Origin: Desmodesmus armatus
Taxonomy: Eukaryota; Chlorophyta; Chlorophyceae; Sphaeropleales; Scenedesmaceae
Direction: 5' to 3'
NCBI GenBank assembly: GCA_007449985.2
Contig: VIIQ02000066.1
Span: 62,001 to 126,000 of the forward strand
Length of the DNA stretch: 64,000 bases
Part shown: positions 1-11,377 of the stretch, one piece after another
How the letters are laid out: the number at the start of each line of letters is the position of its first letter
Numbering within the stretch: position 1 is the stretch's first letter
Program-made: the position numbers and the translations under genes
Notes under the pieces: model-generated
What the model was told of the DNA's origin: nothing
Database searches by the model: none
The model's input: the letters and a program-made list of their open reading frames with translations, nothing else

Positions 1-25
1 TCAACTCGGCTGCAACGCGCCCAAC

Positions 26-2978
26 ATGACTTTAAAGCTGTTGTGTTTCCTTATGATGGGCCCTGCATGCCTGCTGGCGCTGACACACGCAGCAGCAGAC
101 AACGGGCGTCCTCACCCAACTGCGCACAACCCCATCAAACCTATGTACGGCCTGTTGGACACCTACATCCAACTTCTGAAGCCCTCTTTCTCTGTTGCAC
201 CGAAGCAGTCGGGCAGGGCCGGTCGGACAACGCTGCAAGTCAAGCTGGAGGGTCCCAGCTCTGTCAACCAGTACGCCCCAACCGTTGCTCCTGAAGTCCG
301 AGGGACAGTGGTTGACGTGCTGCACACCTGGGACGCTTTTAAGGTGAGAGTGGCACACAGCAGCAGCAGAGTGCATCTGTCAGCAACCGATCACAGCAGC
401 TTCAAGCTGGGAGTTCCGCACATGTGTCCCTGCAGCTGTCACTCAATAATTTAATGTTGCATCTGTAGCCACATCTTTGCCATCCCCAAACAGTAAGCAT
501 GTATGCTTACAATATATATTGTAGAACACTCTCTCATGCCTGCCCCTGCTGCTGCCCTTGCTGCGCGTGCTGTGCCGTGCCGTGCTGCCCTCCCCGCTCT
601 GACCGCAGAGCATGGCCGTTGCCTTCAGGAAAGCGGACAAGGTCAACAAGCTGAGCCCCAAGAAGCAGCCCCTGTTCCCCAAGACCTCCCAAGCTACCAG
701 GCTGGCGTCCATCGCACCCCTTGCCAACGCCTCCAACAGCGCTATCGCAGCTGCGGAACTGACTGCGGCATCCCTCGTCGGCTTTCCTCCCAACCTACTG
801 ATGGTACCCTTTGGCCACACCACAGGAGCCATTGCCGACCTAACCGACGTCTCCTATGACGAAAAAGCTGACAGCGTCACGCTGCAGCTTGATGTTGTGC
901 AGAACCCCGTCACCTTCAGTCAGTTTGTGGATCATGCCGCCCACTCTGTGGACACCGCTGCTGCTCACTATCATCTGCTGGTGAGGGACAGCATGCATGT
1001 CGATGCCCCGGCCCTGTTGAAGAGCCTCGAGGACTCCAGCTACAAAGTGGAAGGTACGTGGGGCTGTTGCTTCAGTGCAGGGCTGCTGACTGTACCTGTT
1101 GGAAAGCAATCCGCAAGCAGAAGCAAAAGCAGCACTATTTGCTGCTGCTCAGCTGCCTGACAGCAGTAAGCAGTGTTGTTGTATGCATGTGTGTTGTCAA
1201 CCAATCAATCAATCAATCAATTAAACGACTGTAGCTATGAAGCCTAAGAGCTCATGCCAGCCTTCACGCAACATGTTGTATGCATGTGTGCTAGCCCTGA
1301 CTGGCACCTTGCCGTGCTGTCGGCTGCACGTACCACGTGACGCCTGCCAACAATCAGCCAGCTGACACTGTGCCTGCCTTGTTCACTGCCTGCCTGTCAT
1401 CTGTATCTGCTGCCTACCCTGCAGGAGTGCACGTCTTCCTCAAGAGCGAACCCCTGGAGGCGTGCTATGTAGGCACCATCACCACCGACACAGAAACACC
1501 GGAGGTGGGCCAGACCGTCAATGTCACAATCGAAGTTGTTTTTACTTGTCGCGAGGGCTGTCCCAGACGGCCTGGAGCTTCTTCTGGAAGTAATCCCAGA
1601 CACCGGTGACGGCGACATCATACAGACGTCACCCGACACCTCAGGGAGCGTGATTACCAAGCGAAAGAGGGCCCCCAGTGCCCGCGAACGCATTGCGTTT
1701 GCATACATTCTCGACAACTTTGCGTGGGCTGTCATCAGGCCCAACAGGGCGGGCCCTTTCCGCTTGGAGGTGTCTATCAATGACCAGAAAAAGCCCCTCC
1801 TGTTGGGTGATATCACCATCACCGCCACGCCTGCAATGTCAGTACTGCCGCCTGTCGCCAAGCTGCTGCTGCAGCCACACAAGGCCTACAGGCGCTGCGG
1901 CGACCCCGTCTCCCTCACCGCCGTCGCCCTGTACGCCAACCACACCCCAGTCGCCGGCGTGAACGTGACTTTTGCAGTCTATGGCGACTGTGCCCCCGAG
2001 TACGTCCCCTTCAAGCTGACTGACAGTCAGGGTCGCGCACAAGTTGACTTCAAGTCCTAACAGCCGATTGCTGTGGCAGTGGTCGCTGCTGTCAACAGTA
2101 TCAACGGCATCATAATCATCTCCGAGCCGGCCCACGTCACCTTTTTCGAGGAGCACGGGGATGCCGACAGGCGCGAGCGGGAGTACTTTGGTGACAGGGG
2201 GGACGAGGACTCTCCAGGACGCCATCATGATGAGGAGGAGGAGCGCCGGTGAGTGGGTGTGGAGAGCGATGGGAGGGATAAAAAGAGGATGTTTTGCACC
2301 TCATGACGGGCTTGCTCTGCACACTTGGCGTATCTTTTAAGCTCTCAGTCGGTCCTATTGAGGGTTCTGTTGTGATCTTTTGAGGATCTTGTAAGATCTG
2401 TGCCACTTCAGGGGCAGCCTAGGACCACTCAATGGGAGGTAGCAAGCCTTGCTTGGCTGGTACAGAGGCACCGCTGCGACTTGGCATATGCATGCACATG
2501 CACACTTGCTGGTGGGCACTGCTGCAGCAGCATGCGACACAGACAGCTGGCCTCGCCAAATGCAGTGCATTACAGCTGGCAAGCCGCATGAGTGTGCATG
2601 CACCGCGCCAGCCCCTTGCCACAAGAGTTTGACCCCAGCCCTGCAACATCACCTGACCCTGCCTTGCTCCTGCTGCTTGTTGTTTCTTGCTTGCTTCTGC
2701 TGCTGCTGCTGCTGGCCTACGCACGACTTCTGCGCTGCTGTTGTGGAGCAGTGATGCCTGGCGCTACGAACGGGAGGCTGCTAAGTTGGCTGAGCAGCGG
2801 GCCCTGGGCGCTCCAGTGTCTGGCAGCCTTTGAACACCGTGTTGGGCCAACATCCCGTGGCTCAGTGTTGCAGCCGCAGCAGCCTTGGTATGGCAGGCAG
2901 ACCGCCCCTGTGGCTCAAGGCAGGCTGGCTGATGCTGTGGTGAATGGGTTGATTGGTAGTGGTGGTAGTAACAGGTGA
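26..2978 (+). CDS. Putative secreted/type I membrane protein, coding frame broken twice
   Basis: Family not recognised. Proposed exons are 26-343, 609-1053, 1425-2248 and 2612-2978, with GT-AG borders whose phases agree if one extra base in exon 3 is discounted. The N-terminus looks like a cleavable signal peptide: a hydrophobic stretch ending in Ala-Ala-Ala about 24 residues in. The middle is beta-rich and ends in a segment resembling a bacterial Ig-like (Big-1) fold, with the pattern SQGRAQVDF. The last exon encodes a run of about 16 Leu/Val/Ala residues followed by Arg and Cys, which looks like one transmembrane helix with a short tail. Two lesions are visible: a +1 shift in the T run at 1539-1543 and an in-frame TAA at 2058-2060, after which sensible coding resumes in the same frame. 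The gene is either a young pseudogene or carries sequence errors. The layout suggests a cell-surface or endomembrane protein; this is inference. The 3' end is uncertain. Confidence 0.5.
1202..1221. repeat. Short (AATC)n microsatellite
   Basis: About five tandem AATC units lie in the second intron of the gene at the left edge. Confidence 0.8.
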
Positions 2979-3801
2979 CCTACTGGGTGCGCAGTGGTGG
3001 ATGGTTCACGTTGACACCCTGGGAAGACGTGTTGTTGTTGTGCATATGTGCCTTGCATTGCAGTGGCCGCAATTACGGCCAGTATGTTGCAACATACTTG
3101 GCTACGGCAGGCCTGTGTTGCAACACAAGATTGGGCCGACTTGAGTGTGCAACACGGGCTGTGTGCAGTTGTTCATAGCTGACACAGGTGTACATACAGT
3201 TGCTTGCACGTTGTTCAGTGGGCATAAGACTGCTTGGATGTGTGGTTGTGCCTTGCACAGCAGGATCAGTGTTGATTGGAGACAGTGGCCAATAACAGAC
3301 TCACGCCCTTTGGTGTGATTGTAGGTCATGGCCAAGTATTGCATGCCACGGTGGTGCTGGAATACAGTGGGTTAGGGGCCCTGTAGTAGCAAAGAAGTTG
3401 TTGTTTTTGTGTTTGGCTCAAGTTGTGACAACGGTCGGCCTGTGACCAAAGGCTCGTGGAGGTGTGGGTGTGCGTACAGTTCAGACCCCCCTGCCTTTGA
3501 GCCAGTGGGGTGCCAGGCTTGTGGCGTTTTGGGGGGGAGGTTGTTACAAGTGGATACTTTCACCGCTGAGCGGTACTCTCCACACGGGATGAACTGGGAA
3601 GACACACCTGCAAGAAAAACCTGCAGCAAGACCGGCAAACAAGACCAGCCCCCAAAAAAACACACACCACCAAGGGCAACTGCCACACACACCAGGTATA
3701 GGATCGTGCATTCATGACTCAGCCGCAAGCTGGTAGTCTCCACACACCGTGCACGCACACACATGGGTCAGTCTTTCAAACAATTTCAACACCGGCGAAA
3801 G

Positions 3802-6567
3802 TCAACACATCAAGCCAATCATTTGGTGTGCTAGCACGCAGAGCAGGACCCAGAACACAGCTACTACGAGTGCTCCTGCTGCCAATGCTAAGGTGTGGGA
3901 GTGCCGTGCCCCGAGCCTGAGCAACTGTGTAGACAGGGGTGAGCTCATCGCACGGCGCAAGCAGGCTGGGTAGGGCATAACAGCAACATAGCCGTCTGGT
4001 TGCTGAATAGGGCGCACCCCAAACAGGTTGCCCTTACCCAGCAGGTGCCTTCTATATACGTCCATAGCTGCAATGCAATGGGCCAGCTGAGTTTGGTGGG
4101 TGGTGCTGAACACAAGCTGCATGCACCGCTGCACTGAGTCCCCACCACCATTAGCAAATACTGAAGCATACTTGTCCCTGATATGATCATATGCGGGGCA
4201 CTCTAAGACAAAATGCAGCAAATCCTCTGGCCTATCCCCCCCACACCTGGCTACAAGTGTGTCATGCCACTCAGCACGCAACCCCCTCCCAGAGCAGAGT
4301 GGGCAGGTTCGCCCATTCTGTCGTCCCCCACCATGCAGGCGTCCACTCAAGTGGTGTCCGCCAAGCCGCTACCGTCCCAAACACCGCAAGATCCCCATAG
4401 GCAAGCATAGCTGATGGAAGCGTGGGGCATTGTCCCTCCCATGTACTACATTGGCCTCAAGGGCATGCACCCATGCGGCATGCGTCCTAAGATGAGTGCT
4501 GACTGACACACCTGCCCTAGGGTCAGCGCTAGCAAGAACGACAGTCTGCCAGTGGGCCGCCTGGTAACGCAAGGCAGCCTGCATCACCGCTTCCTTGGTG
4601 ATGTTGATGGCTTTGACGGAATCAACAGTCACCCTCGGTGTGCCTGAGCGCCACAGGTCCCCTTCCACAAAGCCAATATCTTCCAACCCCTCCAACAAAT
4701 GAAAAGTCCAGCAGTTGACGCACCCCCTCAACATCATGTCAATATCTGCTAACCACACCTGGTGGGCCAGCCTGTCGGGCTCCATGGCGGCCAGTTTGGC
4801 CCACCAGCTAGCTGCCAGAGACAGCCACCGACACGGTAGGGAGGCGCGGTGGGTGTCCCGCAACAGAACGTCGCGACTGGCGGTGCGATGTGCCCCATAC
4901 AGTTCGCGTAAAAACAAGAAGTGGACGTCATCTGCTTCGCAGGCGGGGCCTGTGTAAGCGTCAGTCAACCATTTGCGGCACATGAACGGCCCCCAAATAT
5001 GCGCCCCATATGAAAGGACCGGTTCCACCAGGATGTCAAACATGCGCAGGCGTAGATCACCTTGCGAAACGTGGTGAAGCCGCAGCAGATGCAGCAAACC
5101 GAACAGTGCCTTGCGGCCCTTCGACGCAAGCTGACCGCTGGCTGTATCGAACCCTTTCGTCGCATGCAGCTGCAGCCCCAGGTATGTGCAACTGTCCTCG
5201 TATCTCAATGCTTGCCCCCTGTAGGTCAAGACATCCGCAGGGCAAGTAACACCCGGCCGCCGAAACACGACAACATGTGCTTTAGCCAGGTTGACTTCCA
5301 TGTCAAACAACCGGCAGAAAAGGGACAAGCAGTCCAACAGCTGCTGTATGTGGTGGCAGGCCCAAGCCAACAGGTTAACGTCATCGGCATACATCACGTC
5401 CGGGACGCGAAGGTTGCCGATGACGGGCCCGGCGCCAGGCACTCGTAGCAGAATTAACTCATGCAGTAAATCCATAAACAACCCAAACAAAAGCGGAGAC
5501 AGTTCACTGCCCTGCCGGGTGCCACGGTGCGTCTGGAACGCCGGGCCCAGGCGGCCATTCACACACACACGTACCAACACCCTGTCATACAATGCAGTGA
5601 CGGCCTCTAAGAATGGTCCATGCACCCCCAACTCCCTGCAGCGCGCTATCAACAGATCACGTCTAACGAGGTCGAAAGCCTTCTTGAAGTCAACGAATAC
5701 AGCCCAAAGACGGGAACGCTGGGGGGAAGACCCCTGGCCTGTCCAGTGCACCTGCGAGATCAGGTGTTGCATTGTGAACAATGCATCCAAGCACCCATAT
5801 TTGCCCCTGAACCCACACTGTGTCGGAGCACGAATACCCTCTCGCTCAACAATGCGGTCAAAGCGCCGATGCAGTATCCTATCCAGCACACGCCCAAACA
5901 CACTGCCAACCCCGATGGGGCGGTAGCAATCTTTGTCAGATGGCGCTTGTGACGCCTGCGGCTTAGGGACAGGGGTGACCTTGCTGCACACTAGTTCGTC
6001 ACAGCCGCCGTCACTAGCTGAGGTCAATGCCTTGTGCATGACACTTGTCACACACTCCACAAAAGGGGGGCACCCATAGGACAGCTCACCATCCTCTACT
6101 GCAGCTGTGTCTGCTGCCCCGCTGTCTGCGGCAGGTGCTTTCAGCAGTTCGCAAGTAAGGCCTTGCAAGTCAGGTGCCTTGCCAGTAGGCAGGGTGGCCA
6201 AGACTTGTCCAACCTCACTCACAGTAACCGGGTGGTTCAAATCCTCAAACAAGGCTGCATCCCGCCTACAAGCATCATACAAAGTTGCCCGTGTGTCCAG
6301 CTCCTCGGCGGTGAGGTGCTGTTCCACAGGCTGCGCTCCCATGATGCCATCAAAGTGGGCAGTCCATTCATGCACGTCTGTAACAGGACAAGTCCCCCCC
6401 GCCCCCCCCTTCAGGACTTTCCAGAAATCCCTCTGGTGGTCACTGAAACGTTTTGAGGGTAGCATTTGAGTGCTGGCGGGTATATAGAGAGTATAAAGCA
6501 CGTCGCATTGCAGTGGACGTCTACATCCATATGGATGCCAAGCAACACCTCTCCAGCCGCCAAGCAA
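3802..6567 (-). mobile_element. Non-LTR retrotransposon reverse transcriptase, 5'-truncated and interrupted by one stop
   Basis: A 732-codon open frame (4369-6567) encodes a LINE-type reverse transcriptase that copies element RNA at the target site. Motif A (FVDFKKAFD, about residue 291), motif B (RGTRQGSELSP, about 348) and the catalytic YADD (393-396) are intact. The fingers signature GKAPD.QGLTCELLK is near residue 129. A TAG at 4369-4371 stops the frame. Reading on in the same frame gives about 190 more codons with the CPLC...HFVLECPAYD zinc-knuckle that normally ends such proteins. No endonuclease domain is visible upstream, so this copy is probably 5'-truncated, the usual outcome of target-primed insertion. 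No poly(A) tail or target-site duplication could be placed. The clade was not assigned. Confidence 0.85.
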
Positions 6568-8336
6568 TAGGGTGTTGGTAGTGGGAGAGATGTCGGGCCC
6601 CAGTCTGCATCTTGCAGCAGCAGCGGCCGCATGGCCTCACAATGGCCCAATGGTGCACGGTGCTTGACCGTCTGTTTGCTGTACAGGGGACTGAAGCAGC
6701 TGCTACTGGGCGGTGATGTCAAGGCCGCTTTAGTGGTTGCAGTGGGGCTGTCTGCATCTATGCACTTGGGTTGTGACCCTTGTGTTGCAGTGCAGGGTCC
6801 ATCCAAGCCAAACCCTCTTGCCTGCTGGCACACTATACAACAGCGGCCAATCAGAGAATCCTGTGGAGTGTAAAAATGGGACGTTGCTTTGGTGGCTTGG
6901 GGGAATTTGAGCTTGTCGGCTGTTTGTCTGTTTGTTTTGTGTTATGCCTATGTGGTTGCTTGGGGGGCCCCCACAAGTTGTGTTACTACTGTGGTAGTAC
7001 CGAAATGCTTGTGCCACAGGCGGCCTGCCCTCCTGTGAGACGGGGTCGGTCTCTTGGACTGTGCTTGTAGTACTTGGGCTGGGTTGGAAGTGGCGCTATA
7101 AGGGTGCTGTGGTGCCAACCTGTGCTCACCTGTCCCCTGAAGGGCAGGGGCAAGGTGGTAGCCCAGTAGCTCGTGGAGTGACAGGATGAGCTACAGCTTG
7201 GCTACAGGACTAAGCTGGCTCAGAGTGGGGTGATGTACCCCTAGGTAGGCCTAGGACAACAGGCATGCATGTTGTTGGTGTGTTGTATCACATTGTTGGA
7301 TATTGTCAGGACTAGGCATGTGCAGGCAATGCTGCTCGTGTGGCAAACATACGGCTGTGCAGTGTGATGCCGATGGAGGGTCGCCCTTGTGGTTGGAAGT
7401 GCTATCCGATCCCTGCAGCTTGGTCTGTCACTGTGACATGTGACGTGTGACTGTGCCAAGTTGGGTTTGGACAGTGGAAACATACTGCGCTGCTACACCA
7501 CCTTGTCAGGTGTACTTGCCTTTTTGACACCTGTACATACAATGTGGTTCACATGATATCTTCCTCTTTGCACACGTGGCTCAAACAGTTCAGTTGCCTG
7601 ATGTGAAGTGCACAGCAGTTCTGCTGCTCTTCTAGGACAGAAAGGCATCTTTGGATGCTGCCTGCATGATCACTGTCATATGGAGAACACTGTCACAGTC
7701 CACTGCTGTAGCCACTATGACTGGAAAAAAATATAGGCACTGCAACAGCTGGCACCTCTACTATCTCAAAATATGCAAGGACGTACAAGGCAAGACCTTG
7801 ACACAGATAGGGCTTCATTTTTTGTTACCAGCGGACAACAAGGGCACCAACAAACATATCACTCATTCCACACCTGGTGTGTCCCAATGCACCACCTAAT
7901 GCATCCATGCTGTCTGTGCTTCCACAAACCAGGTGCAGCCTGTGTGTTCAAAAACTGTGCAGCATATGCTAACAGCAAGCATGCAACCCCTAAATTACGT
8001 GCAGCACCCTTGCCAGCACTGAGTGGCTAGCAGTGAGTCAGTAAGTTGCATGCATTTTCCTCACACCAAGCCTGGAATGCAGGCTGCATCCCACTAGTTG
8101 GCTGAGGAGCAACAAGGTGCGTGCCAACATGCTTCATCCAAGCCTTGCATGAACCTGAGGTACATATGCAGATCAGGGCTTGGCACCATGCCTGGAGGCA
8201 GACGATCCCAGACCAACCCCCCCAGGGAGGAATGAGCCCCACCACCACACACCCAATCAGCCACAGCATGTGCTGCGCAGTACGCACAGCCTGTAAGGCG
8301 CCAATCTCTGATCTGGAAATACTGTGCTACGCGCCA

Positions 8337-8338
<2 letters not shown>
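6568..8338. other. No supportable gene
   Basis: About 1.8 kb between two retroelement remnants. Only short open frames are present, without domain signatures, convincing splice borders or conserved motifs. The region is GT-rich and probably intergenic or old element sequence. Confidence 0.5.
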
Positions 8339-8403
<65 letters not shown>

Positions 8404-8412
8404 GAGAGAGAT
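8339..8412. repeat. (AG)n microsatellite
   Basis: About 36 AG dinucleotides with one AT interruption near 8398. It lies about 150 bases past the stop codon of the minus-strand RNase H ORF, so it reads (CT)n on the element strand. It may be a retroelement tail or a favoured target site. Confidence 0.95.
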
Positions 8413-8564
8413 GACGCGGAGTGCCAGGCACACCGCGTTGTTTAAGGGGGAGAACGTGTGTGACTGCTCTGCAGTCGCCACGTCCCCACCATGCCCCCAG
8501 GTGCAAGAGACACCCTAGGGGTCAAGGGGGTTGTTTAAGCTTTCTTCTCTTCCTGTGTGAGGTT

Positions 8565-10346
8565 TCATTTTGGAGGTGCACTTCGTTTTTCCTTTTGCTC
8601 CATGTTGATCTGGCGTATGTTTGTGCATTTTTGATGGCTGCATGTCGTGGAACACATGTTCCATATTTCTTCCACATGTCTACCTGCCAGGTGGTGCAGT
8701 CTTCTCAGCAGTCTAGGCAATGCTGGTCCTACAACTCCCAATCCTTTCAACTTTTCTTCTGTGTTTTTATATATGCAGCCGGACACTCCTAGCATAATTG
8801 TGGTGAGTTTTACTTCCGCTTTGGGGTCGAATATCTGTAATGCTTTCATCAGACGGTCGTGCTGACGTTCTGCTCGTGTTTCCTGCTGAGACGGGTCTGT
8901 ATCTCTGCAATACTTGATCTCTAGCAGCTCGTAACTCCTGGCGTGGTTCACTGTCCGCACGAGCATGGCGTCTGGTTTGCAGTGCGCACTGATTCGGCGC
9001 TTCATCCCTACAGGCATATCTTTCGGGAGGGCGGCGAGAGGGATTCTGCTTTTGCTTTTTATGATCGCGCATCTTCTGCTCAAACCTACATCGCTCATAG
9101 CCAGTTCCTTTGCTCTATCTCCGTCGTTGATCGCCTGTACGATCAGGGAGCCCGCGTCGTTGTGCCTCTTGGTGACCGCCCCGGACAGCGCTGGGCAAGC
9201 ACTCAATGCGTGGTGTCCGCCATCCTGTTGGCCACAGAGTGGGCAGCTGTCGGTGCTGCTTAGCTTGTATCTATTTAGCAGTTTGTTGGTTGGCAGCAGG
9301 CCCCATCTGTACTGAAGAATGAGTTTGCGTCTTCTGTGCAGGACTTGGTTGTTGTTCATGAAAAGGTGGCTGTATTTTGGGTGTACGTTTTTGGCTTGGT
9401 CGGCCCACGCGCTGTAGTACACAGTTGACGTGTTTGCGCTGCCCAGTGCGCAGTCCTGTTTTGCTTTGTTTTTCAGAGTTTCTGCCGAATTTGCAATGGG
9501 GGTGTGTTCGCGCCTGGTATCCGTCTTGGTGACAACTTCTTCAATGGAGTACGGCCAGAAGTAGGTTTCTCTTGCATTACTCTGTACTTGAGAAGTGATG
9601 GTTGGTTCTTGTTTTTCTTTGGCCACTTGCACTGCCATGTGATCCGCCATCTTGTTACCATATACACCTATATGGCTTGTGACTTTCCAAAGGTGTAAGG
9701 TTGCTTGCGACTGTCGCAGCCGTTGCACTATGTCTGTCAGCAAGCTATGATGCCGGTGCTCTCGCATATCTTGTGGGTTGGTTATCATCTTGTGTATTTG
9801 ATACATGGACGTCTGGCTGTCTGTGGCTATGCGGATCTCTTCCTTTGGGCCAGGTTTAGCCAGTACATAGGCTTCCCTTATACCCACTAGTTCTGCCCGT
9901 GTGATGGTATTGACGTTGGGCAAGTACCTATCGTTTTGCGCTGCGCAGGAGCCTCCTGTGATGGTGCAGTTGGTTGTGTGAGCGCGGGCTTCGCTGGCAT
10001 GGTTATCTGCTGGTTTGTAAATAGCTGCCGCTATGCTGACCCCTTTGCCTTCTATCTTGATGGCGCTGCCATCAGTGTAGTAGAAGTCTCTCCAGTCAAA
10101 GCGTAGAGGTGGGGGTGTGTTGGTTTCTTGTGGAGAGCATTTTGAGAGGTCTGGTGCTTGCCATCCCTCTTGTGGGTCTGGTGCTGGGGCTGCCCAAGTT
10201 GATTTTTTGAAGGCTTTGGTGCGTGGAAGGCGCCTTTGCGTCCAGATTTGCTCTGGCGACCAGTCATTTGGATGGCATTGTATGCGCACTACGTGCTTGC
10301 TAGTTGCTCGTTGTCCCTTCAGGTGGGCAGTGCAAAGACGTGACAT
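8565..10346 (-). CDS. Retrotransposon RNase H and zinc-knuckle protein (C-terminal fragment of a pol-like ORF)
   Basis: A 593-codon frame. RNase H type I residues are all visible: TDGS (Asp about 92), Glu in RAELVGI (about 152), Asp in TDSQTS (about 176) and Asp in KMADHMA (about 235). This enzyme degrades the RNA strand of the RNA-DNA hybrid during reverse transcription. A zinc-binding segment CPLCGQQDGGHHALSAC follows near residue 350. The frame is open upstream of the first Met only to a TAG near 10379. Since reverse transcriptase should precede RNase H, the protein is probably truncated at its N-terminus. The catalytic residues look intact, which suggests fairly recent insertion or a selected function. 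Confidence 0.85.
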   Translation of the reverse strand: MSRLCTAHLKGQRATSKHVVRIQCHPNDWSPEQIWTQRRLPRTKAFKKSTWAAPAPDPQEGWQAPDLSKCSPQETNTPPPLRFDWRDFYYTDGSAIKIEGKGVSIAAAIYKPADNHASEARAHTTNCTITGGSCAAQNDRYLPNVNTITRAELVGIREAYVLAKPGPKEEIRIATDSQTSMYQIHKMITNPQDMREHRHHSLLTDIVQRLRQSQATLHLWKVTSHIGVYGNKMADHMAVQVAKEKQEPTITSQVQSNARETYFWPYSIEEVVTKTDTRREHTPIANSAETLKNKAKQDCALGSANTSTVYYSAWADQAKNVHPKYSHLFMNNNQVLHRRRKLILQYRWGLLPTNKLLNRYKLSSTDSCPLCGQQDGGHHALSACPALSGAVTKRHNDAGSLIVQAINDGDRAKELAMSDVGLSRRCAIIKSKSRIPLAALPKDMPVGMKRRISAHCKPDAMLVRTVNHARSYELLEIKYCRDTDPSQQETRAERQHDRLMKALQIFDPKAEVKLTTIMLGVSGCIYKNTEEKLKGLGVVGPALPRLLRRLHHLAGRHVEEIWNMCSTTCSHQKCTNIRQINMEQKEKRSAPPK

Positions 10347-11377
10347 ACTGTACAGCCAGCTATGGTCATAGAACGTCTAACGCCCGGCTGGCGTCAGTAC
10401 AGCAACGACCTCGGCTTTTTATGGGTATGTGGCACCCCTGTACCGTGGCTGTGCAAAACGCCTTGCGCCATATCATGACAAGCACACTATGTTGAAGTTG
10501 ACTTCGGCACTGTTGTAGCATGTAGTGACTGGTGTTGCTGCTGTTTTGCACATCCCGCTGAGTGTGCTTGCTGGTGCTGTCCTGCTATCGCTGTCTTCCG
10601 AGTGTACTTGTTGCTGCTGCTGCTGGTGTCGCTGTCGCTGAGTGTTTTTTGCTGGTGCAGCAATGTTTAACTTGCACAGGCATGCCGCGTTGCTGCATAC
10701 CTGCAGCAGTTTGCACTCACACCAAGCATGCTGCTGCATGGGCAACAGTTGTCTGTAGGCAGGCTGCCGCATGCTGTCTACGCTGGCTGTGTTGCATCGA
10801 TGCGGGACTGATGCCAGGTGTCTAAGTTGCAGCTGTCGGGGCGTCTGGCTTCCTCAGGAGCAGATGACCTCTCCTGATGCAATGATCGCGGACCGCGATT
10901 CGCGGTGACATCCGGCATGGGTACCATGCATGAGACACGCATCCGACAGCAATATGGAACTGTCATCAATGCTTGGGACTTCGCGTTTGCAGCTGCTGGC
11001 ACCTGCAGGTTAGTCACCTGTTCGGGGACCAGCAACTGTCGCTGCCCCCATGTACACGAACGCACACGCAATTGGTACCAATGCCTTCCGCCCATAGCGG
11101 CACACCTTATTGAGGCGCCCCCATGACGAAACTCACAGGGGCTGCAGAGATATATCGGTGTATCTATATAAACGCAACTAGCCACGCTCAGGATTCACGG
11201 AGGGCTGGAACAAGATAAAGGACAAACTTTATCGCTGAAAGCTGTCCGGCTTGGCGTTTGCCCCTCGGAGCTGCTGGGTACAAGTTCAATCCAGCGCTGC
11301 AAGCCACGCAGCCGTAATAGCAAAGCGTTTTGATATTTTTCAACATATCAACGTTGGCATGAACCACAGCTGGCCTG
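10347..11377. other. Gap between retroelement ORFs, no coding signal
   Basis: About 1 kb where a reverse transcriptase domain would be expected. Only short frames are seen, with no reverse transcriptase motifs on either strand. It may be filler left by an internal deletion or an unrelated insertion. Confidence 0.5.

Noticed and set aside
2058..4371. Alternative genetic code (TAA/TAG read as Gln, as in some ulvophyte algae)
   Set aside because: RPB7 ends with TAG at the family-typical position, the TSNAXIP1-like gene also ends with TAG and the S40-like and plastid-protein genes with TAA; the long poly-Gln tracts use CAG only. The two in-frame stops are better explained as mutations or errors.
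8597..9315. Plus-strand frames at 8.6-9.3 kb
   Set aside because: They are complementary shadows of the RNase H ORF, which has clear catalytic motifs on the minus strand.
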